This document shows positions 6,739-12,945 of a stretch of 22,832 nt of DNA, piece by piece. The DNA is from CAYPQL01 sp964412905. Lineage in GTDB: Bacteria > Patescibacteriota > Minisyncoccia > JAHIHE01 > JAGLIN01. The position numbers and the translations under genes were made by a program. The stretch covers positions 1 to 22,832 of the forward strand of contig CAYPQL010000023.1 of assembly GCA_964412905.1 (NCBI GenBank). Direction: 5' to 3'. The notes beneath the pieces were generated by a model. It saw only the letters and a list, made by a program, of their open reading frames with translations. It was not told the origin of the DNA and did not search any database. Numbering within the stretch: position 1 is the first letter of the stretch; the number at the start of each line of letters is the position of its first letter.

Positions 6739-8466
6739 ATGCAACCAGAAATAAACCAATACATAATTCAAAAACTCATCCAGAAAACTTTTGAAAAACG
6801 AGAACTGTCTTCGGAATATCTTTCTCGGCTTAAAAGAAAAGCTTCTAAAAAATTCAGCTTGCCATGCCCGACGAATATTGAATTGCTGAAAACTTATAGA
6901 AAGATGGCTGAAAATAAAGAAGTGGTTTCAAATAAAGAAATTGAAGATCTTCTCGTTACTAAAAATGTCAGGACATCTTCCGGCGTGGCAGTTGTGGCGG
7001 CGCTTACTAAGCCCTATCCTTGTCTGGGAACTTGCGCGTTTTGCCCGAATGAAAAAAATATGCCCAAAAGCTATTTGTCCAACGAACCCGCGGTGATGCG
7101 CGCGATACTCACGGATTTTCATCCGTATAAGCAGGTTATGGCAAGAATAAAATCTCTGGAAGCAACGGGGCACAAGACGGATAAAATCGAGCTGATTATT
7201 ATGGGCGGAACTTTTTCCTATCTGCCGAAACAATACCAGACATGGTTTGTAAAAGAATGTTTCAGGGCTTGTAATAACGAAAAACTAAAAGCTAAAAGCT
7301 TAAAACAACTGCAAAAGATAAACGAGAAGTCAGGGCATAGAATAGTAGGCTTAACGCTTGAGACAAGGCCTGATTATATTGATGAAAAAGAGATTATAAA
7401 TATGCGGAAGCTGGGCGCGACAAGAGTGGAGTTGGGCGCGCAGAATATTTATGACGATGTTTTGAAATTAAATAAGCGCGGACACGGAAGAGCTGAAATT
7501 ATCAGAGCTACAAAATTATTGAAAGAGGCGGGATTTAAAATCAATTATCATATGATGCCCAATCTTCCGGGATCAAGCTATGAAAAAGATCTGCGAATGT
7601 TTGAAGAATTATTTTCCAATCCGGACTTCCAGCCGGATATGCTCAAAATTTATCCTTGCGTCGTCGTCAAAAACACAGAGATTTACAGGTGGTGGAAAAA
7701 GGGAGAATACAAACCGTATTCCGATGAGAAACTTATGGAATTGCTTTGCGCGATAAAAAAAATAATTCCCTATTATGTCCGCATCACAAGACTCATCCGC
7801 GACATTCCTTCAACAAGCATTATCGCCGGAAATAAAATTTCTAATTTAAGGCAAGTCTTAGATAAAAAATCTAAAGAGGAAAATTGGAAGTGTAAATGTA
7901 TAAGATGCAGAGAGGTGAGGAACAGGCGCGGCGAGATAAATAAAAATCCCCTCCTTATCAAAGGAGGGGTGGTCAAAAACCTAAAACTCTTCCGCCAAGA
8001 CTATAAAGCATCCGGCGGGAAAGAAATATTTTTGAGTTTTGAAGACAAGGAAAGAGAATATTTATATTCAATGCTGAGATTGAGAATAAACGAAAATGTC
8101 ATTGCGAGGAGCGGAACAAAAAATCAACATTCTAAATTATTTTCTTCGCGCACAGATTTCTCGCGAGGCGCTCGAAATGACAATTCTTTAACAGTAGCTT
8201 CAATAAATATTATTCCAATCCTTCAAAACTCCGCCGTCATCCGCGAGGTCCACACTTACGGGCAGTTGGTTTCTATAAATTCCAAAAACAAAAAATCCCC
8301 CCAGCACACCGGGCTTGGAAAAAAATTAATTCTGGAAGCGGAAAAAATCGCCCGCGAAGAATTCAACCTAAAAAAAATCGCCGTAATCAGCGGAGTTGGA
8401 GTGAGGGATTATTATAGAAAATTAGGGTATAGACTGAAAGAGGGATATATGGTAAAATCAATTTAG
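6739..8466 (+). CDS. elp3: Elp3: tRNA uridine-34 radical SAM/acetyltransferase
   Basis: Single-subunit Elp3 makes the carboxymethyl group at C5 of wobble uridine 34 from acetyl-CoA by radical SAM chemistry. The 575 residues contain VRTSSGVAVVA (77-87), the cluster motif C95-x3-C99-x2-C102, PKSYLSNEPAVMRA (109-122), GLTLETRPDY (204-213), zinc-type cysteines C385, C387 and C390, and LFRQDYKASGGKE (417-429). The C-terminal GNAT domain has REVHTYGQLV (502-511), the acetyl-CoA loop QHTGLGKKL (522-530) and VISGVGVRDYYRKLGY. It is longer than usual because of in-frame palindromic insertions at about residues 400-413 and 453-483, both in linkers. No Shine-Dalgarno. It is followed without a gap by three small genes. 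Confidence 0.95.
   Translation: MQPEINQYIIQKLIQKTFEKRELSSEYLSRLKRKASKKFSLPCPTNIELLKTYRKMAENKEVVSNKEIEDLLVTKNVRTSSGVAVVAALTKPYPCLGTCAFCPNEKNMPKSYLSNEPAVMRAILTDFHPYKQVMARIKSLEATGHKTDKIELIIMGGTFSYLPKQYQTWFVKECFRACNNEKLKAKSLKQLQKINEKSGHRIVGLTLETRPDYIDEKEIINMRKLGATRVELGAQNIYDDVLKLNKRGHGRAEIIRATKLLKEAGFKINYHMMPNLPGSSYEKDLRMFEELFSNPDFQPDMLKIYPCVVVKNTEIYRWWKKGEYKPYSDEKLMELLCAIKKIIPYYVRITRLIRDIPSTSIIAGNKISNLRQVLDKKSKEENWKCKCIRCREVRNRRGEINKNPLLIKGGVVKNLKLFRQDYKASGGKEIFLSFEDKEREYLYSMLRLRINENVIARSGTKNQHSKLFSSRTDFSRGARNDNSLTVASINIIPILQNSAVIREVHTYGQLVSINSKNKKSPQHTGLGKKLILEAEKIAREEFNLKKIAVISGVGVRDYYRKLGYRLKEGYMVKSI
7277..7300 (+). repeat. A-rich word repeat inside elp3
   Basis: A stretch of CGAAAAACT, AAAAGCT and AAAAGCT words, the same family as the repeats in gdhA (1512-1537) and the asparagine-synthetase-like gene (9017-9042). 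It encodes NEKLKAK in a surface loop between the radical SAM core segments. Confidence 0.5.
7948..7969. repeat. Palindromic element in frame within elp3 (9-bp stem)
   Basis: CCCCTCCTT (7948-7956) and AAGGAGGGG (7961-7969) form a perfect stem around ATCA. It resembles the CCCCTCC/GGAGGGG dispersed repeats seen in various bacterial genomes. It is read through as NPLLIKGG between the zinc-type cysteines and the conserved LFRQDYKASGG segment. The coding frame is preserved. In the message the AAGGAGG would be a Shine-Dalgarno-like site, but it is paired in the stem. Confidence 0.65.
8097..8182. repeat. Palindromic dispersed element in frame within elp3
   Basis: The ends are 12-bp inverted repeats with one mismatch (TGTCATTGCGAG at 8097-8108, CTCGAAATGACA at 8171-8182). 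The right arm (8154-8188) is nearly identical to 20055-20089 of the intergenic element near the ABC permease, so this is a copy of the same family. It adds about 30 residues (VIARSGTKNQ ... TDFSRGARNDN) to Elp3 just before the GNAT domain, without a stop or a frameshift. Confidence 0.8.
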
Positions 8467-8479
8467 GAGGTGTTTAAAT

Positions 8480-8680
8480 TTGACATTAATACTAGGAAAA
8501 AAAGAACTGGTAATAACCTTTGCTTTGATAGTTATAGTACCAGGATTAATAGCCAAATCTATTATATTATCGCTAATAATTTTTATTTCAATTGCAGCGA
8601 TAGCTATATACGAAAACCAGAAATTCAAAGCATATTTAAAATCAAAAAAAACAGAGGGGATGAAGAAATGGGAGATGTAA
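8480..8680 (+). CDS. Small two-helix membrane protein, unknown function
   Basis: A 66-residue protein starting at TTG, chosen because a full AGGAGG (8465-8470) lies 9 bp upstream and overlaps the elp3 stop. Residues about 11-44 are strongly hydrophobic and form two membrane helices or one long hairpin; the tail (45-66) is charged and Lys-rich. The overlapping frame that opens at 8470 runs through the same bases but is out of phase with this hydrophobic pattern, and its N-terminal part is not considered real. First of three tiny genes downstream of elp3. I do not recognise the family. Confidence 0.65.
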   Translation: MTLILGKKELVITFALIVIVPGLIAKSIILSLIIFISIAAIAIYENQKFKAYLKSKKTEGMKKWEM

Positions 8681-8865
8681 TGCCTAAAAAAAGAAAAAAG
8701 CTTTTTTATAGAATATTCAACTGGATAGACTTACGGTTTAATAATTTTATAAACATAAGCTGCAATTTCTGCGGCAAGGAAATGAAAATTACCAAAACAG
8801 AATTTAGGGCAATGGATGGATCTGGGAGCTGTTCAGATAAATGCGCTAAAATGATATTGAGATAA
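8680..8865 (+). CDS. Small Cys4 zinc-ribbon-like protein, unknown function
   Basis: A 61-residue protein whose ATG overlaps the previous stop (TAATG), implying coupled translation. GGGAG lies 5 bp upstream. An in-frame ATG at 8668 with its own GAGG site is an alternative start (65 residues). The basic N-terminus MPKKRKK is followed by an aromatic segment and then CNFCGKEM (C28, C31) and CSDKC (C51, C55), which looks like a small zinc-binding ribbon of nucleic-acid-binding type. Metal binding is inferred from cysteine spacing only. I do not recognise the family. Confidence 0.65.
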   Translation: MPKKRKKLFYRIFNWIDLRFNNFINISCNFCGKEMKITKTEFRAMDGSGSCSDKCAKMILR

Positions 8866-8875
8866 AAGGAGGGAT

Positions 8876-8992
8876 ATGCAAAACAAAACACTGCCAGTAG
8901 AAAAATTACTGGCAATAAATAATCCAAAAGATTATTTCAAAAAAATAGCCGAGCAACTTAGATGCTTGGTTCCAGCGAAACGATCTAAATGA
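8876..8992 (+). CDS. 38-residue small protein, unknown function
   Basis: Opens at ATG 8876 with AAGGAGGG directly before it (8866-8873), one of the strongest ribosome sites in the window, 10 bp after the preceding stop. The product begins MQNKTLPVEKLLAINNPKDY and ends in a basic tail (LVPAKRSK), with a probable amphipathic helix. Its last codons form the left arm of a terminator. Third member of the mini-operon behind elp3. No family recognised. Confidence 0.6.
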   Translation: MQNKTLPVEKLLAINNPKDYFKKIAEQLRCLVPAKRSK

Positions 8993-9016
8993 ACTAAAAA
9001 AGTTCATTTATTTTTT
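8987..9016 (+). terminator. Intrinsic terminator of the elp3 operon
   Basis: AAATGAACT (8987-8995) pairs with AGTTCATTT (9001-9009) around AAAAA and is followed by TTTTTT at 9011-9016. It overlaps the end of the 38-residue gene and the 3' end of the convergent asparagine-synthetase-like gene. Confidence 0.7.
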
Positions 9017-9834
9017 AGTTTTTCGTTTTTAGCTTTTAGTTTCTTAATAGCTTTATGAATCCCGCTTCCGTATTGGAACGCTTTTTTGTTTTGGGATATT
9101 ATTTTCTCGGGAAGATATTCTCGAAAAGCCTCGCGCAAGATATATTTATTAATGCCGTTTTTTATTTTCAGATCAGGGCTTATTCGCGCGGCTAACTTTA
9201 TAACCTCTTCTTCCAGAAACGGAAGAAGAGACTTGACGCCGAAATGATTTTCTATTTTGAGATTATACTGCTGGTTTGTCTTATAAATCTCTTTTATGTC
9301 GCGCCATAAATCGTCTTCCAAATTATCTGATTTTTTATATCTGTTATATCCGGCAAAAAGCTCGTCCGCTCCCTGCCCGGAAATAAAATTTTCATATCCC
9401 CTCTTTTTCAATTCTTCCAAAAGAACAAAAAAGGGCAGATTCAAGTCTATTATCAATTTATTATCCGTTCCCACAATTTCAACCGTTTTTTGCAGATATT
9501 TTTCAAGATCTATGTTGTCCAGATAAATAATATTCAATTCCAACTCGCCCGATAAGAGATTTAAACTGTTAAATTCTCCAACAATTCTTTCTGCGTTTTT
9601 CACATCATAAGAATTCTCAAACCCGACGCAAAACAAAACCGGCTTGGAATATTTTGAAACCAAATAAGCCAGAATAGAAGAATCCAGCCCGCCCGAAAAA
9701 GCGATTGGAATTTCTTTGCGATTCTTGACTATCTCTTTAACGGAATTATCCAAAACTTCAAAAAGCCGACGCTTTATATTTTCATCGGCATATAATTCTT
9801 TCGGTTTTTCCAACTTCTCAAAATTTGCGAGCAT
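9004..9834 (-). CDS. Asparagine synthetase-like PP-loop enzyme lacking the glutaminase domain
   Basis: A 276-residue protein with the ATP-pyrophosphatase motif SGGLDSS (47-53) and the asparagine-synthetase motif SGQGADELFAGYNRY (152-166), followed by the typical LLPFLEEEVIKLA and KYILREAF segments. It matches the synthetase (C-terminal) domain of AsnB. The N-terminal class II glutamine amidotransferase domain is absent; the protein begins directly before the PP-loop. It may therefore use free ammonia or a different acceptor, and asparagine as product is not certain. The last 13 residues (KLKAKNEKLKNK) come from an A-rich word repeat and are probably non-native. No Shine-Dalgarno. Convergent with the elp3 operon. 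Confidence 0.85.
   Translation of the reverse strand: MLANFEKLEKPKELYADENIKRRLFEVLDNSVKEIVKNRKEIPIAFSGGLDSSILAYLVSKYSKPVLFCVGFENSYDVKNAERIVGEFNSLNLLSGELELNIIYLDNIDLEKYLQKTVEIVGTDNKLIIDLNLPFFVLLEELKKRGYENFISGQGADELFAGYNRYKKSDNLEDDLWRDIKEIYKTNQQYNLKIENHFGVKSLLPFLEEEVIKLAARISPDLKIKNGINKYILREAFREYLPEKIISQNKKAFQYGSGIHKAIKKLKAKNEKLKNK
9017..9042 (-). repeat. A-rich word repeat at the 3' end of the asparagine-synthetase-like gene
   Basis: 25 of 26 bases match the repeat within gdhA (1512-1537). It is read in the frame that gives the Lys/Leu/Asn/Glu-rich C-terminus. Confidence 0.7.
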
Positions 9835-9865
9835 AATTTAGAAAAAATTATTCTATACATAAAGC

Positions 9866-10333
9866 TTATTTGAATTTTCCAATCCAGCAAGCCGCAACTC
9901 CGAAAGCGACTGAAACATTCAACGATTCTTTCTGTCCGCGCATTGGAATTTCAATTATTTTGTCAGATTTATTGAGAAGCGATTTTTTCAGGCCGCCGAC
10001 TTCATTGCCGATCACAAGAGCAAGCGGAAACTTTGGCTTGAAATCAATGTAATTTATGCTTTTAGGGGTTTGCTCCAACGACACGATTTGATAGCCGTCT
10101 TTTTTTAATTTATCTATCAAACGCCACGATTGCGAAACATATTCCCATTTAATAATATTTTCCGCGCCCAAAGCAACCTTTGAAATTTTGCTTTTCGCTT
10201 TTTGACTATCAGGCCTGCCCGTAATTCCGCACAAATAAATTTTATCAAATCCCGCCCCGTCCGCAGTCCGAAAAACAGAGCCTATATTATACAAGCTCCT
10301 CAAATCATCGCAAACCACAACAAACTTTTTCAT
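9866..10333 (-). CDS. TrmH/SpoU family RNA 2'-O-methyltransferase
   Basis: A 155-residue SPOUT methyltransferase. Motif 1 is NIGSVFRTADGAGF (16-29), motif 2 is VIGNEVGGL, and motif 3 is IPMRGQKESLNVSVAFGVA near the C-terminus; together they form the knotted SAM site. It lacks the N-terminal substrate-binding domain of RlmB-type enzymes, so it is the short TrmH/TrmL-like form acting on tRNA or rRNA ribose. The exact target nucleotide cannot be assigned. The next 57 bp upstream (10334-10390) contain only ACTTTTAACT-like AT word repeats. Confidence 0.92.
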   Translation of the reverse strand: MKKFVVVCDDLRSLYNIGSVFRTADGAGFDKIYLCGITGRPDSQKAKSKISKVALGAENIIKWEYVSQSWRLIDKLKKDGYQIVSLEQTPKSINYIDFKPKFPLALVIGNEVGGLKKSLLNKSDKIIEIPMRGQKESLNVSVAFGVAACWIGKFK

Positions 10334-10390
10334 CTCTTTTTAAATAGATTAAATAACTTTTAACTTTGCACTTTAAACTTTTAACTATTA

Positions 10391-10720
10391 TCACATTCCC
10401 ATCATCTTTCTTGCCAAATCTTCATATTCCTTCCTCTGTTGCGGCGTCATCTTGCGAAGTATTCCCATCATTTCTCCCTGGCTTGGATTTTCTTTTCCGC
10501 CAAGAAGTTTCTTGATTTTTTCTTCAATCTCCTGCCGTTCCTCTGTGCTCATATTCTGCATCGCCTGCATCGCCTTTCGCGCCATATCTCTTTGACCTTC
10601 CGGCACTTTTTCCAGCTCTTTCTCTATCGCCTTGTCCATAACTTTTTTGCCAATTTTAGTCTTGGCAATTTTCATCGCTCCCTTAGCGACAATTTTTTTG
10701 AAAGAATCTTTTATTCCCAT
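10391..10720 (-). CDS. Small helical Lys/Met-rich protein, unknown function
   Basis: A 109-residue protein predicted to be almost all helix and rich in Lys, Met, Glu and Gln. It starts MGIKDSFKKIVAK and contains two similar helical turns, MSTEERQEIEEKIKKLL (about 54-70) and MTPQQRKEYEDLARKM (about 91-106), like an internal repeat. No cysteines, membrane segment or signal peptide. The first nine codons and upstream sequence lie in a 49-bp direct repeat shared with the radical SAM gene start at 13990-14038. No Shine-Dalgarno. The reading frame is long and well formed, so a real gene is likely; no family recognised. Confidence 0.7.
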   Translation of the reverse strand: MGIKDSFKKIVAKGAMKIAKTKIGKKVMDKAIEKELEKVPEGQRDMARKAMQAMQNMSTEERQEIEEKIKKLLGGKENPSQGEMMGILRKMTPQQRKEYEDLARKMMGM

Positions 10721-10742
10721 TGTTTTTTGTTAGTTTATTAAA
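10694..10742. repeat. 49-bp direct repeat, copy 1
   Basis: Matches 13990-14038 at 47 of 49 positions in the same orientation. It covers the first codons and the immediate upstream region of the small helical protein gene. Confidence 0.85.
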
Positions 10743-10756
10743 ATTAAGCCTCGCAC

Positions 10757-10806
10757 GCGTTTCAGGAGCTTAGCTCCGAAGCTTCGGAGCTAAGCTCCTG
10801 AAACGC
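10757..10806. repeat. 50-bp perfect palindrome
   Basis: Bases 10757-10781 are the exact reverse complement of 10782-10806 (GCGTTTCAGGAGC ... GCTCCTGAAACGC), with no loop. It lies in the 129-bp gap between the glycosyltransferase stop and the small helical gene. There is no U tract at either end, so it is a poor intrinsic terminator. More likely a palindromic repeat element or a protein-binding or cruciform site. Confidence 0.85.
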
Positions 10807-10849
10807 TCATATTGAAATTCCTTAACGAAAAGTTATTTTACAAACTAGT

Positions 10850-11536
10850 TTAATTAATAAATCTATATTTAATTAAAGTCCACAAAGCAATTGCAAAATC
10901 CTTTATGCCAATTTTTTTTCCTTCTTTAAACTTTCTCGCTCTATATGATATGGGAATTTCATTTATAATATATCCTTTTTTGCTTACTTTTGCTGTTACC
11001 TCGGGACAGAACTCAAATCTTTCTGCTTTCAATTTTAAGCCTTTAATCACATTGGATTTAAAAAGTTTATAGCAAGTTGCTTCATCTGTAATATTCGAAT
11101 TATACAATAAATTTGAAGCTAAAACCAATATTTTATTCGCAATCCAATTCGCCATATACATTCCTTCCGGTTTTATTTTTTTCAAAAAACGGCTTCCGTA
11201 TAAAATATCATAATCATTTTTAATCATCAAATTAACCATTGAAACTAAATCGCTGGGATCATATTCTAAATCAGCGTCTTGAATAACTATCATATCTCCG
11301 CTAGAAAACTTTATTCCTTCTATTATAGCAGCACCCTTGCCTCTGTTTTTCTCAATAAAAACAACTTTGATATTCTCATTTTCTATCTTAGATAAAATTT
11401 CTTTAGTGCGGTCCGTAGATCCGTCATCAACAATAATAATTTCTTTTTTTATATTTAGAAATCTCAATTTGTCAACCAATTCAATAATTGTATTTTCTTC
11501 ATTATAGACAGGAACAATTATTGTTGTTTTTTTCAT
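10850..11536 (-). CDS. Family 2 glycosyltransferase, dolichol/polyprenyl-phosphate mannose synthase-like
   Basis: A 228-residue GT-A enzyme. It begins IIVPVYNEENTI, has IIIVDDGSTDRT (33-44), the metal-binding QDADLEYDP (86-94) and LYGSRFL. The length and motifs match Dpm1-like enzymes that transfer a sugar from a nucleotide donor to a polyprenyl phosphate on the cytoplasmic face. There is no C-terminal membrane region, as in the soluble DPM1 type. Its neighbour is a GT-C-like membrane protein that would typically use such a lipid-linked sugar, so the two probably act in sequence. It is the last gene of the three-gene cassette. No Shine-Dalgarno. Confidence 0.9.
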   Translation of the reverse strand: MKKTTIIVPVYNEENTIIELVDKLRFLNIKKEIIIVDDGSTDRTKEILSKIENENIKVVFIEKNRGKGAAIIEGIKFSSGDMIVIQDADLEYDPSDLVSMVNLMIKNDYDILYGSRFLKKIKPEGMYMANWIANKILVLASNLLYNSNITDEATCYKLFKSNVIKGLKLKAERFEFCPEVTAKVSKKGYIINEIPISYRARKFKEGKKIGIKDFAIALWTLIKYRFIN

Positions 11537-11563
11537 TTTAATAATTTATACTTTTTATTTCTT

Positions 11564-12937
11564 TCATTTTTTCAAGAAGAATGCGTCTGGCTCGTCATAT
11601 TCATCTACGGAAATCAAACCTCCATTAAGCGCGATATTTTCCTGCCCGGCCAAATTTCTCATCCAGCTTTTTTCCTCATAATAAAAATCCAGCGAATTTC
11701 CATAAATATTTTTATTAATATATGACTTCAAGAACAGCGAGTTAATTGTGATATGATTTATTTCCGGAACATACCTCAATTTTTCAAGTGAATCTAAATT
11801 AAGCTTTTTTGCTAAAGATAGCTGCTTCCCATAATCATAAATTGTTCCCACAAAATTAATATAAAATCCTGCAAAAATTATAGTTGCCAACAGCATTAAT
11901 TTGCGCTTATTTATTTTATTAAAATAACATCCAATAGGCAAAAGGGCAAAAGGTATTAAAACTAATAATTTTCTCGGACCCCAAACTTCATCCGTCCAAA
12001 ATGAAAATCCAGCGGTAAATGGAATATATATCAAAACAAATATTATGATAAAAATAAAATCTTTTATGTCTGAATTGTAAGTAGTATATATTTGAAAGNN
12101 NNNNNNNNGATAAAAATCCGCTAGACAAAAAGTTGATATAATGGCAATCGGATTATAAATAAAAAATCCCTTTCCTATGCTGAATAAAAGGCCATAAATC
12201 CCTATCCATAAACTTATAGGACGCAATTCATTTTCTAAACTATAATTTGTCAAAAATATGCTTCCGAATTGCGCGCGATTATACCAAAAACCTAGCGCAA
12301 TAAAAAATATTATGGGAGTGAAAAATAGCAGTATTTTTCTAATATAACTTTTTATATCAATCCATCCTTTGCTTTTATATATTATCAAAAAAAGATAGCT
12401 GATAAGAGGTATTAAAAACAAAATTCCGTACGCTTTTGTCTGGGTTGCCATTCCAGCAAATATTCCTCCTGCGATAAGAAACTTTATGTCTCTATTTTTG
12501 GAATATAAAAATAAAGCCGTGAAAGCGCTTAGCGCCGTGAAAGTAAAAATATGCTCCATTCCAAACACGGAATACGGCAATAACATTGTTGAAAAAATAA
12601 AAACAAACGACAAATAAAACGCTTTTATTTTGTCGTCATACATATTCTTAATTAAAATATAGAACACAGAACCCGTTAAGGCGGTATAGAATGGCAAAGA
12701 CAAAAAGGGAATTTCTTTTATTTTTATAATGGCCGTAAGAACAACAAAAGGAAAGTGGCTTAACACCGCGGCAATTCCCGCTCTTTGAGGAATAATTGCG
12801 CCAGATTGCCAAAAAACATACATCGCGTTATAAGTTTCTCCTTCATAACCATAAAATTTATAATGGCTAAAAAAAAGCAATAGGATAAATAACAAAAAAC
12901 TAACCGTTATAAAATTAATTTTGAATATTTTTTTCAT
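11564..12937 (-). CDS. Polytopic membrane protein, GT-C/GT39-like glycosyltransferase (contains assembly gap)
   Basis: A frame of 457 codons containing ten N at 12099-12108. It has an N-terminal membrane helix, about nine further hydrophobic segments, and a soluble C-terminus (about 385-457). WYNRAQFGS, SIGKGFFIYNP and WGPRKLLVLIPFALLP resemble the conserved parts of PMT/ArnT-like glycosyltransferases that use polyprenyl-phosphate sugars at the outer membrane face. The first outer loop is YEGETYNAMY, where the family normally has an acidic catalytic residue. The frame stays open across the gap only if the true gap length is 10 modulo 3, so the middle is uncertain. It lies between a Dpm1-like enzyme and a radical SAM protein. 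Confidence 0.75.
   Translation of the reverse strand: MKKIFKINFITVSFLLFILLLFFSHYKFYGYEGETYNAMYVFWQSGAIIPQRAGIAAVLSHFPFVVLTAIIKIKEIPFLSLPFYTALTGSVFYILIKNMYDDKIKAFYLSFVFIFSTMLLPYSVFGMEHIFTFTALSAFTALFLYSKNRDIKFLIAGGIFAGMATQTKAYGILFLIPLISYLFLIIYKSKGWIDIKSYIRKILLFFTPIIFFIALGFWYNRAQFGSIFLTNYSLENELRPISLWIGIYGLLFSIGKGFFIYNPIAIISTFCLADFYXXXXFQIYTTYNSDIKDFIFIIIFVLIYIPFTAGFSFWTDEVWGPRKLLVLIPFALLPIGCYFNKINKRKLMLLATIIFAGFYINFVGTIYDYGKQLSLAKKLNLDSLEKLRYVPEINHITINSLFLKSYINKNIYGNSLDFYYEEKSWMRNLAGQENIALNGGLISVDEYDEPDAFFLKK
12099..12108. other. Run of 10 N (assembly gap)
   Basis: Ten undetermined bases within the membrane-protein gene. Sequence on both sides looks like the same protein in the same frame, so the join is probably right, but the true length is unknown. 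Confidence 0.99.
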
Positions 12938-12945
12938 AATAAAAT

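Noticed and set aside
6589..6771. 60-codon minus-strand frame over the elp3 promoter
   Set aside because: It overlaps the promoter and start of elp3, has no ribosome site and an uninformative hydrophobic composition.
8470..8679. GTG-initiated extension of the zinc-ribbon-like gene upstream
   Set aside because: It overlaps the better supported membrane-protein frame, has no spaced ribosome site, and only the part from 8668/8680 looks protein-like.
10757..10806. Terminator of the Dpm1-like glycosyltransferase gene
   Set aside because: Perfect palindrome but no U tract in either direction.
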